DNA of 64,000 nucleotides, from contig JAZGTN010000232.1 in NCBI GenBank assembly GCA_037783415.1, positions 434,001-498,000 of the forward strand, read 5' to 3'. This document shows positions 22,211-32,880 of this stretch, piece after piece. The translations under genes were made by a program, and so were the position numbers. Position 1 is the stretch's first letter. Each line of letters opens with the position of its first letter. The DNA is from Leptasterias polaris. Its lineage: Eukaryota; Echinodermata; Asteroidea; Forcipulatida; Asteriidae. The notes beneath the pieces were generated by a model. That model saw nothing but the letters and a program-made list of their open reading frames with translations, made no database searches and was not told where the DNA came from.

Positions 22211-24100
22211 CACTCTATCAAACAATATCAGTCAACCTCGTACCCAGTGGTGTACGATCTCGCCGCGCCATGTTGTTTTCTTTTCCAGAATGCATCATTA
22301 GAGTTGTACGCGGAGTTAGCGGGCGATACGGCACGCTGCCCATGGTAGCGAGGCTGAATATCAGTGGCTTCATTCTAATGTGAATCATATAACATGGTTG
22401 TATTGATGAACATGATTCGCAATACTGGTGAAACCTTCTGTATAGTCATTATTTGAGAGGTCACATAATTAACAATTACCTGGTACCCATTACGTTTAGC
22501 TGTTATCTTTGTGGGAATGCGTCATCTTGAAAATACCATGTAGGACACACCCGTCTGACAGTTTAAGTGTGTCCAATATTAAGACACTCTGCTTAAAACC
22601 GAGTAATAACTGAGATTTATACAAGTTCCCCGCCTGTTTGTAATAGTTACTTTTTACAATGGCTGGCTCGAAAAAGAGGACAAACATTATAGTGGTCACC
22701 TGGCATGATATGATTTGAGGTAACATCAATAGACCTTTCTATTGCAACGTCACAGCCCGAGTTTTTGCCAACCGAGGTTGGAAAGCTATGGAAAGCCATA
22801 ACTGCAAATCAAAAACAGATAGCCATAGCTTGTAGCAATGTTGGAAACAAATCAACCAATCATGGAAGGTTCTTCGGTTCATGAAAGAAAATTTTGAATT
22901 TTTTCACGAAATGTTTTAACACGATTGTATGTTTTGCTAACATTCGGACGTCCTTGCCAACCGGCTTTGTGTAATAAAGACTGTCTGGCGTACACGTGTT
23001 TGTTGCAATTATACATTTTGAATTCCCAGTCGTTAATACCAGTATCTTCAACTTGTACGGCCTTGTATTGCTTTTTAGAAAAACAAGTGTTTATTATTTT
23101 AAAAAAATTGTTTCAAGCACAGCATCTCTAGCAAAAACACTAAACAGCAGTATCCCTAGCGGTTCATTAGTCATCACGGCCATCCGAAACGAGACAAACT
23201 TCGACTGTAGAAACTGTATGAAGGGAGCAATTACAACTTCCCGCCAAAAACCGGGCAGTTGAAATTCGTATGATCGTCTGCGGTGATAGCTCGGTAGGCC
23301 AGGCATGAAACAGCACGATTAGTAATATCCGTGGTATTCGCTGTGGCTTAGCTTCATGACTTCTCTTGTGATCCTCAATGATGAACCACTAAATACGGTC
23401 CCTGTAGCAACCAAAGCTAAATGTTAAAAAGTCTTTCAGCCTCTTGAGACCAAATCGATTTTCTTTTGAACTGTTTTCTTTCTTCTCTCAACAGGCCAGA
23501 TCCATCTTGGAAAAAGGTCCCCTACACCTTGTGGGCAAATAAGTTTTCCGGGATCTACTGTATCCCGAAGTGAACCTGGTTAAATGTAAAACTCCATAGA
23601 GCACAATGTTGGACCATGGTTCAACAACCCATGCCATAACATAACCCACATCTCAAATCTTTGATTTAAAAAAGTATATAATTATTTGTGGGGCTCCAAG
23701 ATATTTAGCGAGGCTCTGTATAACAATGATTCAGTCACTATAGTTTGATGCGATCAGGCCCCAATTTCATTAAGCCATTACAGGGTGTGTACAACATTGG
23801 TAAGAATGAAAATATAAATGCTCACATATTTGCAAAGAACTTACATGGTATAAAGATGGTCATGGCAGAAAACTTCCCTTAAAATAGTTTTGCTTGAATT
23901 GAATTGCCATAGTTTTTTGGAAATGAGTATAACAAAAGTCTTTATCCTGCAGGATAAATTCCGATGTTTGAAAAAAGGTTAAAACACATAAGGGGAGACC
24001 GATTTAGCTTAAACTTTCACAGGTTTGTTATTTCATGTATATGTTGGGTCACATCAAGTTTGGATACAGGTCTTTGGCAATTACCAATGTTGTACAAATG
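22211..24100. other. gene-free interval
   Basis: AT-rich with no recognisable gene. A fragment GGCCCCAATTTCATTAAGC near 23757 resembles the terminus of the MITE at 54522. Confidence 0.45.
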
Positions 24101-24103
24101 GGG

Positions 24104-24465
24104 TGTCGTGGCCGAGTGGATAAGAGCACCGAACTCAAGCTCTGGTGTTTCTGTTCAGCAGAGTGTGGGTTCGAGTCCCGGTCGTGATACTTGTGTCCCT
24201 GAGCAAGACACTTAACTATAATTGCTTCTCTCCACCCAGGGGTAAAATGGGTACCTGTGAGGGCAGAGATGGTTCTTGTGATGGATTTAGCCTAGTAGCG
24301 CATATATTGCAGCACAGGCTGTATATACTCCCCAGGGAGCTGATATGGTTTCAGGATTGATAAAAATGGCCCAGTGACCAGGGGTAATAATATGCGCCTC
24401 GGAATAGCCTAGCTAGATAGATGGCGCTTTATAAATGCTTGATATTATTATTATTATTATTATTA
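24104..24465 (+). mobile_element. SINE derived from tRNA-Leu
   Basis: The head is tRNA-like: A box TGGCCGAGTGG at about 24109, an anticodon-like ACTCAAGCTC and B box GGTTCGAGTCC at about 24168. This is an RNA polymerase III promoter. The CTCAAG loop and long variable region match tRNA-Leu(CAA) in outline (from memory). The body has GAGCAAGACACTT and a conserved 3' part ending GGCGCTTTATAAATGCTTGAT with an (ATT)n tail to 24465. It depends on LINE enzymes for movement (class knowledge). Confidence 0.87.
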
Positions 24466-24627
24466 CACACCCTTTAAGCAAAAAATACTTCTACATTTCC
24501 TTGCTAAGGAAAAAAAAAATTAGTTGGGAACCAGTGCGACAATGTAAATTTATGAAATTTTGGTAGGTTCCTGTTTAAAATAAGCTAGATTTGTCTGTGC
24601 TTAGCAAAGTTTGGTGCTTACAGTCTT

Positions 24628-24867
24628 CAATTTCATGGCTCTGCTTACCGCCGAATTTTCGCTTATGGTCACCATTCTCCGCTTACTGTGCAAGCGCCGA
24701 ATTTCTGCGCTAGCTGTGTAAGCAAATAATGCCTAACATGGAGTCAGGAGTACGCACGCGCACAACAAAAAATGCCCTGCTCATGAAATACGATTGACGT
24801 AAGCGCGGAATTCCCTGCTTACGTAATTGCCGATTCTTTGCTTACGGTAAGCAGAGCCATGAAATTG
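24628..24867. mobile_element. MITE with perfect 23-bp TIRs
   Basis: The left terminus CAATTTCATGGCTCTGC.. (24628-24650) is the exact inverse of ..GCAGAGCCATGAAATTG (24845-24867). The interior is rich in CGCTTA/TAAGCG motifs and non-coding. The ATGAAATTG end links it to the elements at 6365, 54522 and 60122. Confidence 0.9.
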
Positions 24868-25504
24868 GCAAGTGGAAACGCATGATAGCCCCTTAGTATA
24901 AACCAGCAATGTAGACCTACGCGAAATTCTTTGAAGCTGATGGTGCGATTTCAGTGTTTTGACGCAAACTGTCCTTGTGATCTAATTGTTTCCGTTGATA
25001 AGTTTCTGTTTGTCCTTCTTGCATCTCACAACAAACCTTGGGTTCTAGATAACGCCCTCATACGCCCCCCCCCCCCTCACAACCGTTTGTATAGCTGCAT
25101 TTTTGTTGATTTACTTATATCAAAGTTTTCTTTTGTAAAGCACACTGTTGACTTATATTAATGTTGAACTGACTGTAAAATTGTATTGAACTGAATCGAA
25201 TTAAGTTTTCATTTGTTTTATACAAAATTGAAATTTCTTTTAGACATCACGTAGCGGCAAATTTTCTCCCACTCGATGCATTTTAACCGAAACTGGAAAA
25301 CTTTCTTGTTTGGTTACATTTTGTTGAATTTAAGTTGTCAGCGGCCATTTGTTTTTTCCTACATTTTCAAATCAATTAAAAACTTTGTGTCCGAATTGCA
25401 GGCTTTACCTGGAATGTCAAAAAGTCCTATTCCCCAAGAAGTTGGGAAAGTAGTGCTTTCTCTTCTTGTGGATGATATCCATGCCTATACATCCTTACGG
25501 ACTG
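24868..25504. other. gene-free interval
   Basis: AT-rich with a short C run near 25066. No gene seen. Confidence 0.4.
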
Positions 25505-25674
25505 CACTGTAAAAACCGGGGTGTTAAATTGATTCTCTTGGTATCTATATGTGACAACACCGCCACGGTGTTGATTTTATCAACGATGTAGTAATGGGGA
25601 TAGCTAACACCATGGCGGTGTTGTCACATATGGATACCGGAAAGAATCAATTTAACACCCCAGTTTTTGCAGTG
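25505..25674. mobile_element. fold-back MITE, 170 bp
   Basis: Starts CACTGTAAAAACCGGGG and ends CCCCAGTTTTTGCAGTG, with inverted arms that include GGTGTTAAATTGATTC and its inverse GAATCAATTTAACACC, and TGTGACAACACCGCC. Nearly the whole element is a hairpin. CACTG ends suggest a DNA transposon group; the target duplication is unclear. Confidence 0.85.
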
Positions 25675-25975
25675 TGTAAAGGGGGGAGGGTAACCCTGTT
25701 TCAGCCACAGGAGTAGATTGACAGCATGCCCCTGGTGACAGTTGATTTTGGTCGACAGCCCAAATCAAGCGTAGCCCTTTACCTTGAAAAGGCCGTCCGG
25801 CCTTGTGATGTTAGGCGATATCTCAAGGCCATGCTGTAGCCAAAGTCGCTTAATGCAGACTCGACAACCTCTAAATAAAGTTTAGGAAATAGTCTGGTTT
25901 TGTAGAATGCGAATTGACAGTCATTATTGCAAACAAAAGTATGGCAACGAAAACAGATGGCGGCCTGAAACTCTA

Positions 25976-26180
25976 CACAAATCCGAGTCAGAACCGGATC
26001 AAGTAGGGCCTGAATCATTTTGAGATCAGTATGACCCGGAATCTGTGTCAAACTGACCCGGAACTTTTTGGTCAATCTCACGCAATATTGAGTTAAAATC
26101 CGCTTTTTTAAAACCAGTTTCCGGTCAGCCTGACCCAGAAATGGTTTAAGTCATCTAATGGAACCCAGATTCCAAGTTAT
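25976..26180. repeat. GGGTCA-rich dispersed repeat, copy 4
   Basis: Hexamers such as ATGACCCGGAATC, ACTGACCCGGAAC and GGTCAGCCTGACCC in the family order. Both termini are worn away. Confidence 0.65.
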
Positions 26181-27852
26181 TGCAACCAAGTAAATGCGAT
26201 TGGGTAGACCTACAGGGCATAAAGGGTCGTATAGGGAGTGACTTTCATGTGCTGTCAATATTGCATTTGTTTATCATTTATTATGATTATTTTGTTATTT
26301 GTTTGCTGATTGTGTTCATTCTGAGACAAGACACCTCAATTTAAAAAAAAGATTACACAAAATATTGTGTTTATTATACTTGTCTATATGCTGATGGCTT
26401 ATTTTATCACCGAGTATTGTACATACTATACTGCCATTGTCTGGCAGTTTGTGTAACATTGGACGACATTGAGCCGATAATCCTGCAGTCATGATCAGGT
26501 GAAATGACGTATTGATTTAAACAATGCCGCTGTTCCTTCCCCTCCAGGGACTAGGTGTTTTTTTTCCTAGAAGCGATTATGAACAACACAGTGTGACTTT
26601 GCATTCTAGTCTAGGCCAATATACCACGTTGTATAAAATGGCACTAGGTTCTCGATGTTTTCCCTCTCCTTGAACTATCCTCTACTCCTGTCTTGTCGGT
26701 ACACGTCATTAAGATGTTATAACATTTCGTTACTAAATCTCTGTTAAATATAGGGTCATCATTTTGTTTTGTCAATGTAAAGCTGATTTAAAGGCAAAAT
26801 TATCAGAAGTATTTGAAATCATCAAAATGTGAGAAAGAACACTCTTTGCTCTTATCAGGCCTACATGTACATGAATTGTCAGGCCTGCTGTTCTCTTGGT
26901 TTTTTTTATTTTTATTTTTTATTTTCAAATTGAACGATAAAATAAAAGTCACTTGTGAATAGTAAGGTCATATCTTTGGATTCCGCGACAATTTTTCCAT
27001 ACCCTTTTTATTGAAAGACTTGACCTCAGGGACCAGAGTAAACATAGCCCCTACGTATAGCTCAATATTCAAAATGGCAACCAACGCCATCTTGAAATAC
27101 AAACCTAATAGCTTTGACACCAGATGACCTAGACGGACAATTGAGATGTCATTTCCCACTATTTCTGGCAGTACAGATGCACACTTGAATGGTGATTGTA
27201 GAGCTTGGGGATCATCATGACCTCTAAATCCATGATGGCCGCTGTCACCATATTGAAAATTATGAAATGTGTTAGTTCTGGCATTATCAAAGTATAACAC
27301 TTTCGTTAAAGCATGCAGACAGCATTGGTAATTGTGAAAGCCCCGCACTTCAAGTGACACAACATAGAAATCAAAATCAAAGTCACAAAGAAATGGTGCA
27401 AGAAACCCCTTTATGATTTCACTGTTTTAAAACATCTGGTTTTTAACTCATTTATAACTTGTAAGATCAAACCTTTTTTTGTATGAACAAATTTCTCAAA
27501 ATAATAGCATTTCAACAAAATTATTATTAGGGGAAGTTTTTCAATGTGACCACTTGTATACTATGTAAGTTATGTGCAAATCTGTGAATATTCTATACTT
27601 GTATCCTAATTATGTTGTGGTGGCCTTGGGTCTTTACTATAAAGCACTATTGGTCCGTCTTCTTCAAACTGTGGAGCAACACTTTTTCGGTTGAAAAATA
27701 ACGACGGCACCGGTCAGAATAAAACCCGTAACATGGTTTGATTGTACTACTTGATTTGTTCTCACAACACCCATTAGAATTAGGTTCCGTAGAATTGTTT
27801 GTATGTAAACCGTTACAGATTAAAATAATGTAAATCCCCCCCCCAAAAAAAA

Positions 27853-27898
<46 letters not shown>

Positions 27899-28032
27899 AA
27901 TAAAATTAAAAAAAATCTACTTTAATCTCATTGTGAAAAATTTCTCGTTTGGTACACACAGACGCAGCAACATAGACTCTCATTGTTTACTTATTTTGTG
28001 AGAACCTTAAAAATTTTAAGGTTTTAAGGTTT
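26181..28032. other. gene-free interval with microsatellites
   Basis: Holds (AT)n and (AAT)n tracts at about 27850-27905 next to a short C run and several A-rich tracts. A minus-strand open frame at 26968-27360 lacks recognisable motifs and I do not call it. Confidence 0.45.
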
Positions 28033-28105
28033 AAAGATTTTACTGAAACGTCAAATGTGTCCCAGATTATGTCTGGGACACATTTGACGTTTCAGTAAAA
28101 TCTTT
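28033..28105. repeat. perfect 34-bp inverted repeat with 5-nt loop
   Basis: Left arm 28033-28066 (starting AAAGATTTTACTGAAACG) pairs without mismatch with right arm 28072-28105; the loop is TTATG. An AACCTTAAAAATTTTAAGGTT palindrome precedes it. It may be a fold-back remnant or a hairpin transcript precursor. Confidence 0.92.
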
Positions 28106-28411
28106 TTGTTCACATCCTGTTGTAAAAAAAAATAAAAAATAAAAAAATAAAAAATTGGCTTTGGGAGGGGGCACTCGGGCTAACTATTAATTTATTAAAA
28201 TGACTGTGCGCTTGAGTTTAATTCATCACCCGAATTCAAAACATTCTTCTGAATGTATCAGGCGGACCATGGATGAGGGTGGACGATCCAGGCAAGGCAA
28301 GACGAAAACAAAAATTAACAGAGGAATGCAAATTTGCTTTTTAGCCGGTATTATAAATTTGTGTGTTTTGTTTATCTGTGTAAAGTTACGAGCAAATCAA
28401 TCCTTCTTCCA

Positions 28412-28710
28412 CCCTACCGAAGAGTCTCCTTACGCCCTACCGAAGAGTCTCCTTACGCCCTACCGAAGAGTCTCCTTACGCCCTACCGAAGAGTCTCCTT
28501 ACGCCCTACCGAAGAGTCTCCTTACGCCCTACCGAAGAGTCTCCTTACGCCCTACCGAAGAGTCTCCTTACGCCCTACCGAAGAGTCTCCTTACGCCCTA
28601 CCGAAGAGTCTCCTTACGCCCTACCGAAGAGTCTCCTTACGCCCTACCGAAGAGTCTCCTTACGCCCTACCGAAGAGTCTCCTTACACCCTACCGAAGAG
28701 TCTCCTTACG
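28412..28710. repeat. 23-bp minisatellite, 13 copies
   Basis: Exactly 13 head-to-tail copies of a 23-bp unit (CCCTACCGAAGAGTCTCC + TTACG), almost identical; the one change I see is TTACA at the start of the last copy. 23 is not a multiple of three, and no forward frame has a stop, so overlapping open frames run through it by chance. It ends about 640 bases before the start codon of the 790-aa receptor. Confidence 0.95.
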
Positions 28711-29349
28711 CCCGTGTGTGTCAAGCTCAGGGTCTCTTGTGTTCAAGTATTTGTTGTGCATTTAAACAACTTTGAAACTTCTATAAATAATCGGCATTAA
28801 CTTGTGCTAATTAAGTATCCTCATTCGGATTTCCAAGGGTTTTTTCTACTCTAGCAAGTGAACACCGTGCATCCCGTTCCTCTTTACACCTGTTTTAAGT
28901 TGCAAGGTTGATCCCGAGACGCTCTGCATAACGGGGCCCTCTTTCCCCCCTTGCCTTCCATGCAATTATGTTTTTTCCCCTTCCCGTTAACTATTATTAG
29001 AGATGCATTGACGTACATTATTTGTCACTTGTTTAAAGCATGGTCAGAGCCATGAAGGATGTACGAATTAACTTCGCTGAGGTACCCCTATAAGTGCTAC
29101 AATATATCACCCGATCCCTAAGGGTGGAAGAAGAAAATTCTGGCGTGAGTCACCCGTGATCTAGGGCTGAGTGCAGAGCTCGCTAGTTTGTTTTAACGAA
29201 TGCCTGTATACATGATATGGACAACGCATTATACAACATCTAACATGATGTAGGCGCCATATTTTTTGCCACGCCAAAAACGTAACTCATTCCGTGCTTG
29301 TGCTGGAGTTTAAAGCAACAACTATCGGGTAGTTATACAAATCAAACAA
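28711..29349 (+). promoter_or_regulatory. 5' flank of the 790-aa receptor (putative)
   Basis: This interval should hold the promoter and 5' UTR. A TATA-like ATTATACAACA lies near 29230 and AGTTATACAAATC just before the ATG. The start-site position is not determined. Confidence 0.3.
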
Positions 29350-31722
29350 ATGATGGATTGGTGGGTCGTTTTGATCGCTGTGTTATGTGGTGTACCAGGA
29401 GACGCAGCCGTATTCCGGGAGGTGCCGTCCGATGCAACAGTGACTGAGGGAGAGCCGCACACGTTCCGATGCACCATCACTGGTAGCGCTCAGCGCATGT
29501 TCTGGGCTTGGTCAAATCCGAAAAACTCTCGCAAGTTCATCAGCAACGACAGAACATTGTACCCCACACTGGATGGCGATAAACGAAGCAGGTATAGCGT
29601 AACTGGAAATGTAGTGGAAGGAGAATTCAATCTGCACATCTCGTCAACAACGGCGGCAGACGTGGGCGATTACCTCTGCATCATGTTGGAAACCGACGGT
29701 GCGACGAAGCGATCTTCGGCGAGGCTAGTCGTGCGGGATTCCGTTCCGCCCAGTGAAGGGTATCCCAAGTGTTCCGTCGTGCCTGTCGATCCAAAACACG
29801 GGCAGTATGCAACATTTTCCTGCATCTCCGCTGGAGGAGTCCCGCCAGCCACTCTGACCTGGTACCGCGCCAACACGCCAGTCGGGCCGGTTCAACGAAA
29901 TTCCAGCAACCTTCAGACGGGAGCTTACTTGAGGAGACTTCTCACTGGTTGGGACAATAACGTAACTTTCACCTGCTCTTCGGAATCATCACATACAGGT
30001 TACTCAAGAAGTTGCTCAGTTGTCCCGTTTGAAGTTCCTACTCACGTTACCATTATGTCACCTCAGATGGTAACAGTTGGCAATACGGCAGAATTCTTCT
30101 GTCTCGCCACTAGCCTCCCCTTATCTATGCGATACCGGTGGCTAGTGGGGCGAGGGAAGGACATAACGAAAGTGACCAGGACCAGGGGACGATTTGTGGT
30201 TGCCAAAGAAGGCGCGTCTCTGCTGATTACGAACATCACCCAAGAGGATGATAATATGCCGGTACGATGTGTTGCACGAAATCCTCTGGAAATGAAGGGA
30301 TTGGGCGAGACTACGTTACGGGTGACATCTGAGTGGTTGGCTACTCCGGCCGTACAGAACCAACCCCCAGCAACGTCGAAGCCCATCCCCAGCGATACGC
30401 TCCCACCGATACCTAATCCCATGGAGCCGGAAGTGCAGTGGCCTACTCCACGTGAACAAATACCCAATAATCCGCCTGACCCCATCCAACCAATACTTAA
30501 TCCAGGTATTGTCATTCCGCCGGATCGGATTACACCAGAGCCGAATCCGACTAATCCTATCAACCCTGAGCCCAATCCCAGAGGTCTGGTTCCCACGGAG
30601 CACGCCACTAACCACGTGACTGTACACACATCTTCTATTCAAACAACTCCTGAGTGGATTCAAACTCAAGCTCATGGATCCAGTATAATCCATACACAGA
30701 CTGTTCAACAAGGTGAGATTAATCCATTACTGCCCTCGTCAAAGCCCAGAAGTTCCCAAGAATTAACCCCAGAACCCGAGACGCTCGGTACCCCAACTCA
30801 GTTAGAGATAACCACAAACCCACTCTCGTCAGATTCAGTTCTTCAACCTGGGCCTAAAAGCTCTGGTGGGTTTACGGCCGGTGCAGCTGTTGGCTTTACA
30901 ATCCTCATCATCTTCGTCTTGGTATTGATCGCAGTTTTGATCAAAGTCAAAGTGATTGAGAAAACTGAAAAACCGGCAGTGAAAAAGAAGAATCTCCGAT
31001 TGAACAGCAGAGGGCGTATCGATAAACTTGACATAGTCGTTGTACCGAATAATGTGAAGCAGGAACGCGACGAGTCCAGACAGGACAACCCGAATCTCAA
31101 CCATGTAGGGAAACCTAAAGCCAGCAGTGTTAAATCCCTCAAGCCAACCAGACGACAGTCTTTTGTCCATCCTGACTTTCTCGAACAGCTGGCGTCCACA
31201 ATTCGTTCAAAGAGTCACTGTTCCTCTATGTTAAAGCGGAGTTCCTTCAGCTGGAGAAAGAGGAAAGCGTCCATGCCGAACGTCACTGAGCAGCTATCAA
31301 CTGAAAAAACCGACAATGTTCCCCCCGTAGAAGTCACAAGCACCGCTAAGAGATACTCGGCGTTTTTCAACGCTGTGCCTCCTTCAACCTTTGACTATGA
31401 CGATGTGCCAACGCCAAGTCCCAGGAAAGTTCGCACGACGGAGTCGGTCTACGAGAACACGGAAATTGGGGTGAGACTTCAGGAAGAGGCGGCAGCTGCG
31501 AACAATAGAAAGCGAGAGTCCATCTACGAGAACACAATGTGCCTGAGGAGGGACTCCCCGCCCTCTATTGACCATGACAAACGAAAAAGTGAGGCGAGCA
31601 GTCTGCTGAACCTTGTCTATGCCGATCTGGACTGGACGGGCTTCCCCTCAAAGAAGGATGACGTCAATGACGACGACGATAAAACCGAGTATGCTCAAAT
31701 CAGACGATCCCAAGCAATGTAG
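29350..31722 (+). CDS. intronless Ig-superfamily receptor with ITIM and ITSM, 790 aa
   Basis: A predicted type I receptor. Start ATG 29350 (a second ATG follows directly) gives signal peptide MMDWWVVLIAVLCGVPG. Ig domain 1 is at about 22-128 (C41, C110), domain 2 at 139-228 (EGYPKCSVVP, C158, WDNNVTFTC, SCSVVPF) and domain 3 at 230-325 (C251, C307). Then come a Pro/Thr-rich stalk (330-505) and a helix (about 509-531). The basic tail ends in tyrosine motifs: DYDDVP (Y683), two Grb2-type YEN sites (VYENT Y701, IYENT Y726), ITIM-like LVYADL (Y757) and ITSM-like TEYAQI (Y781) 24 residues later. An inhibitory or dual signalling role is inferred. One uninterrupted exon; AATAAA at 31921-31926 is a likely poly(A) signal. 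It shares EGYPxCSxxP and YEN motifs with the 617-aa receptor. Confidence 0.93.
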   Translation: MMDWWVVLIAVLCGVPGDAAVFREVPSDATVTEGEPHTFRCTITGSAQRMFWAWSNPKNSRKFISNDRTLYPTLDGDKRSRYSVTGNVVEGEFNLHISSTTAADVGDYLCIMLETDGATKRSSARLVVRDSVPPSEGYPKCSVVPVDPKHGQYATFSCISAGGVPPATLTWYRANTPVGPVQRNSSNLQTGAYLRRLLTGWDNNVTFTCSSESSHTGYSRSCSVVPFEVPTHVTIMSPQMVTVGNTAEFFCLATSLPLSMRYRWLVGRGKDITKVTRTRGRFVVAKEGASLLITNITQEDDNMPVRCVARNPLEMKGLGETTLRVTSEWLATPAVQNQPPATSKPIPSDTLPPIPNPMEPEVQWPTPREQIPNNPPDPIQPILNPGIVIPPDRITPEPNPTNPINPEPNPRGLVPTEHATNHVTVHTSSIQTTPEWIQTQAHGSSIIHTQTVQQGEINPLLPSSKPRSSQELTPEPETLGTPTQLEITTNPLSSDSVLQPGPKSSGGFTAGAAVGFTILIIFVLVLIAVLIKVKVIEKTEKPAVKKKNLRLNSRGRIDKLDIVVVPNNVKQERDESRQDNPNLNHVGKPKASSVKSLKPTRRQSFVHPDFLEQLASTIRSKSHCSSMLKRSSFSWRKRKASMPNVTEQLSTEKTDNVPPVEVTSTAKRYSAFFNAVPPSTFDYDDVPTPSPRKVRTTESVYENTEIGVRLQEEAAAANNRKRESIYENTMCLRRDSPPSIDHDKRKSEASSLLNLVYADLDWTGFPSKKDDVNDDDDKTEYAQIRRSQAM

Positions 31723-31920
31723 AGTGACTGTAAGAACTTATTGTCGGTTTTGAGGCTGTGACGAGAGCCGTTGTGGCAGGAAACTCTGTGAAGATTGTGT
31801 AAAGATTGTGTAGAGATTTCGTCTGAAAGTACCCCTTTTGAATCAACTTCCGTCAGCCCAAATTACTAATTAATGGGGGACACACAAACACCGGACGGTT
31901 TAATTGTACAAACTAAACGA

Positions 31921-31926
31921 AATAAA
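31921..31926 (+). promoter_or_regulatory. putative poly(A) signal AATAAA
   Basis: Canonical hexamer about 200 bases after the stop codon of the 790-aa receptor. Confidence 0.55.
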
Positions 31927-32159
31927 AACCCATAGAATACCTTGACAATCAATTTAAAAATGATATTAATATTTCGGTCAAGTATTTTGTAAACATGTGA
32001 TGTTGACTTTCACATCATCTAAAGTATATAACTGAAACATTTCAACAGATTGTGTTAAAAGTAATATAGAATATGTTTACGCGGAGAATGCCTGGGTATT
32101 AGATTAATCTTAGCAGGTGCTGTGCTGGTATTTGTTAAAGATCTCTCCCGGGCAGGGTT

Positions 32160-32525
32160 TACTTTATGTAATTGTCAAAGACCAGTATCCACTTGGTGTA
32201 TCCAAACATAATTATGCATAAAATAACAAACCTGTGGAAATTTAGGCTCAATATTGGTCATCGTGGTTGCAAGAAAATAATGAAAGAAAAAACACCCTTG
32301 TTGCATAATTATGCGTTTTCAGATGCCTGAGAGGCTTGAAGCCTTTCTCAGATTCAAATTTGGGGGTAAAAAATTACTTCTCTCTCTCTCTCTGAAACTA
32401 CATTACTTCAACGGGAGTTGTTTCAACATTTTAATATATCAACAGCTCTCCACCAGTGCTCTTTACCAAGTACGTTTTTATGGTAATTAACTTGTGGAGT
32501 AGTTAACAAAAGTACACCCTACCTA
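32160..32525. repeat. dispersed repeat R2, copy 1 (uninterrupted)
   Basis: Shares AATTGTCAAAGACCAGTATCC, GCATAAAATAACAAACC, ACACCCTTGTTGCAT and ATCAACAGCTCTCC with 43605-44110. It contains a (CT)n tract at about 32381-32394. No coding frame. I recall similar repeats being common in sea star genomes (memory, not checked). Confidence 0.8.
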
Positions 32526-32656
32526 TAGGGCCGTTTCATCGCTTATACGGCTTGAGCTTTTGGCTCCAGCTATAAGGCTCTGTACGCCTGTTTGAAGATC
32601 CATGCGGGTAGTGTATGTTGTCATTACTGACTGAACCCAAGCCGAAGCATGACTCA

Positions 32657-32880
32657 CACTCTAAAAAAACCCGCGTCAGAATGGACCTGGACCCGGATCG
32701 CTTGGAACCTGAACCATTTCTTGGTCAGTATGAACCGGAATCTGTGTTTGACCCAAATGAGAAAAAATTACACAGAATTTACCATTTTAACCACTTTCCG
32801 AGTCAGCCGGACCCGTAATATTCAGGCCCCTTGGGACTTGGAATCTGGTTCAATTCTGACCAGGTTCAAAATTGTAGTTG
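32657..32880. repeat. GGGTCA-rich dispersed repeat, copy 5
   Basis: Starts CACTCTAAAAAAACCCG. The hexamers are partly decayed (for example GAACCGGAATC). Right end approximate. Confidence 0.65.

Noticed and set aside
24104..24190. Functional tRNA-Leu gene
   Set aside because: It has A and B boxes, but the acceptor ends do not pair well and it continues into a SINE body with an (ATT)n tail.
28412..28710. CRISPR-like array
   Set aside because: Units are directly contiguous with no unique spacers, and the genome is eukaryotic.
28200..28775. 191-aa open frame across the 23-bp repeat, with an apparent membrane segment
   Set aside because: Openness comes from a stop-free minisatellite in all three frames; the rest is short and has no family features.
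30063..30711. Long minus-strand open frames opposite the 790-aa receptor
   Set aside because: They overlap the well-supported coding frame, mostly opposite its proline-rich stalk, and show no domain.
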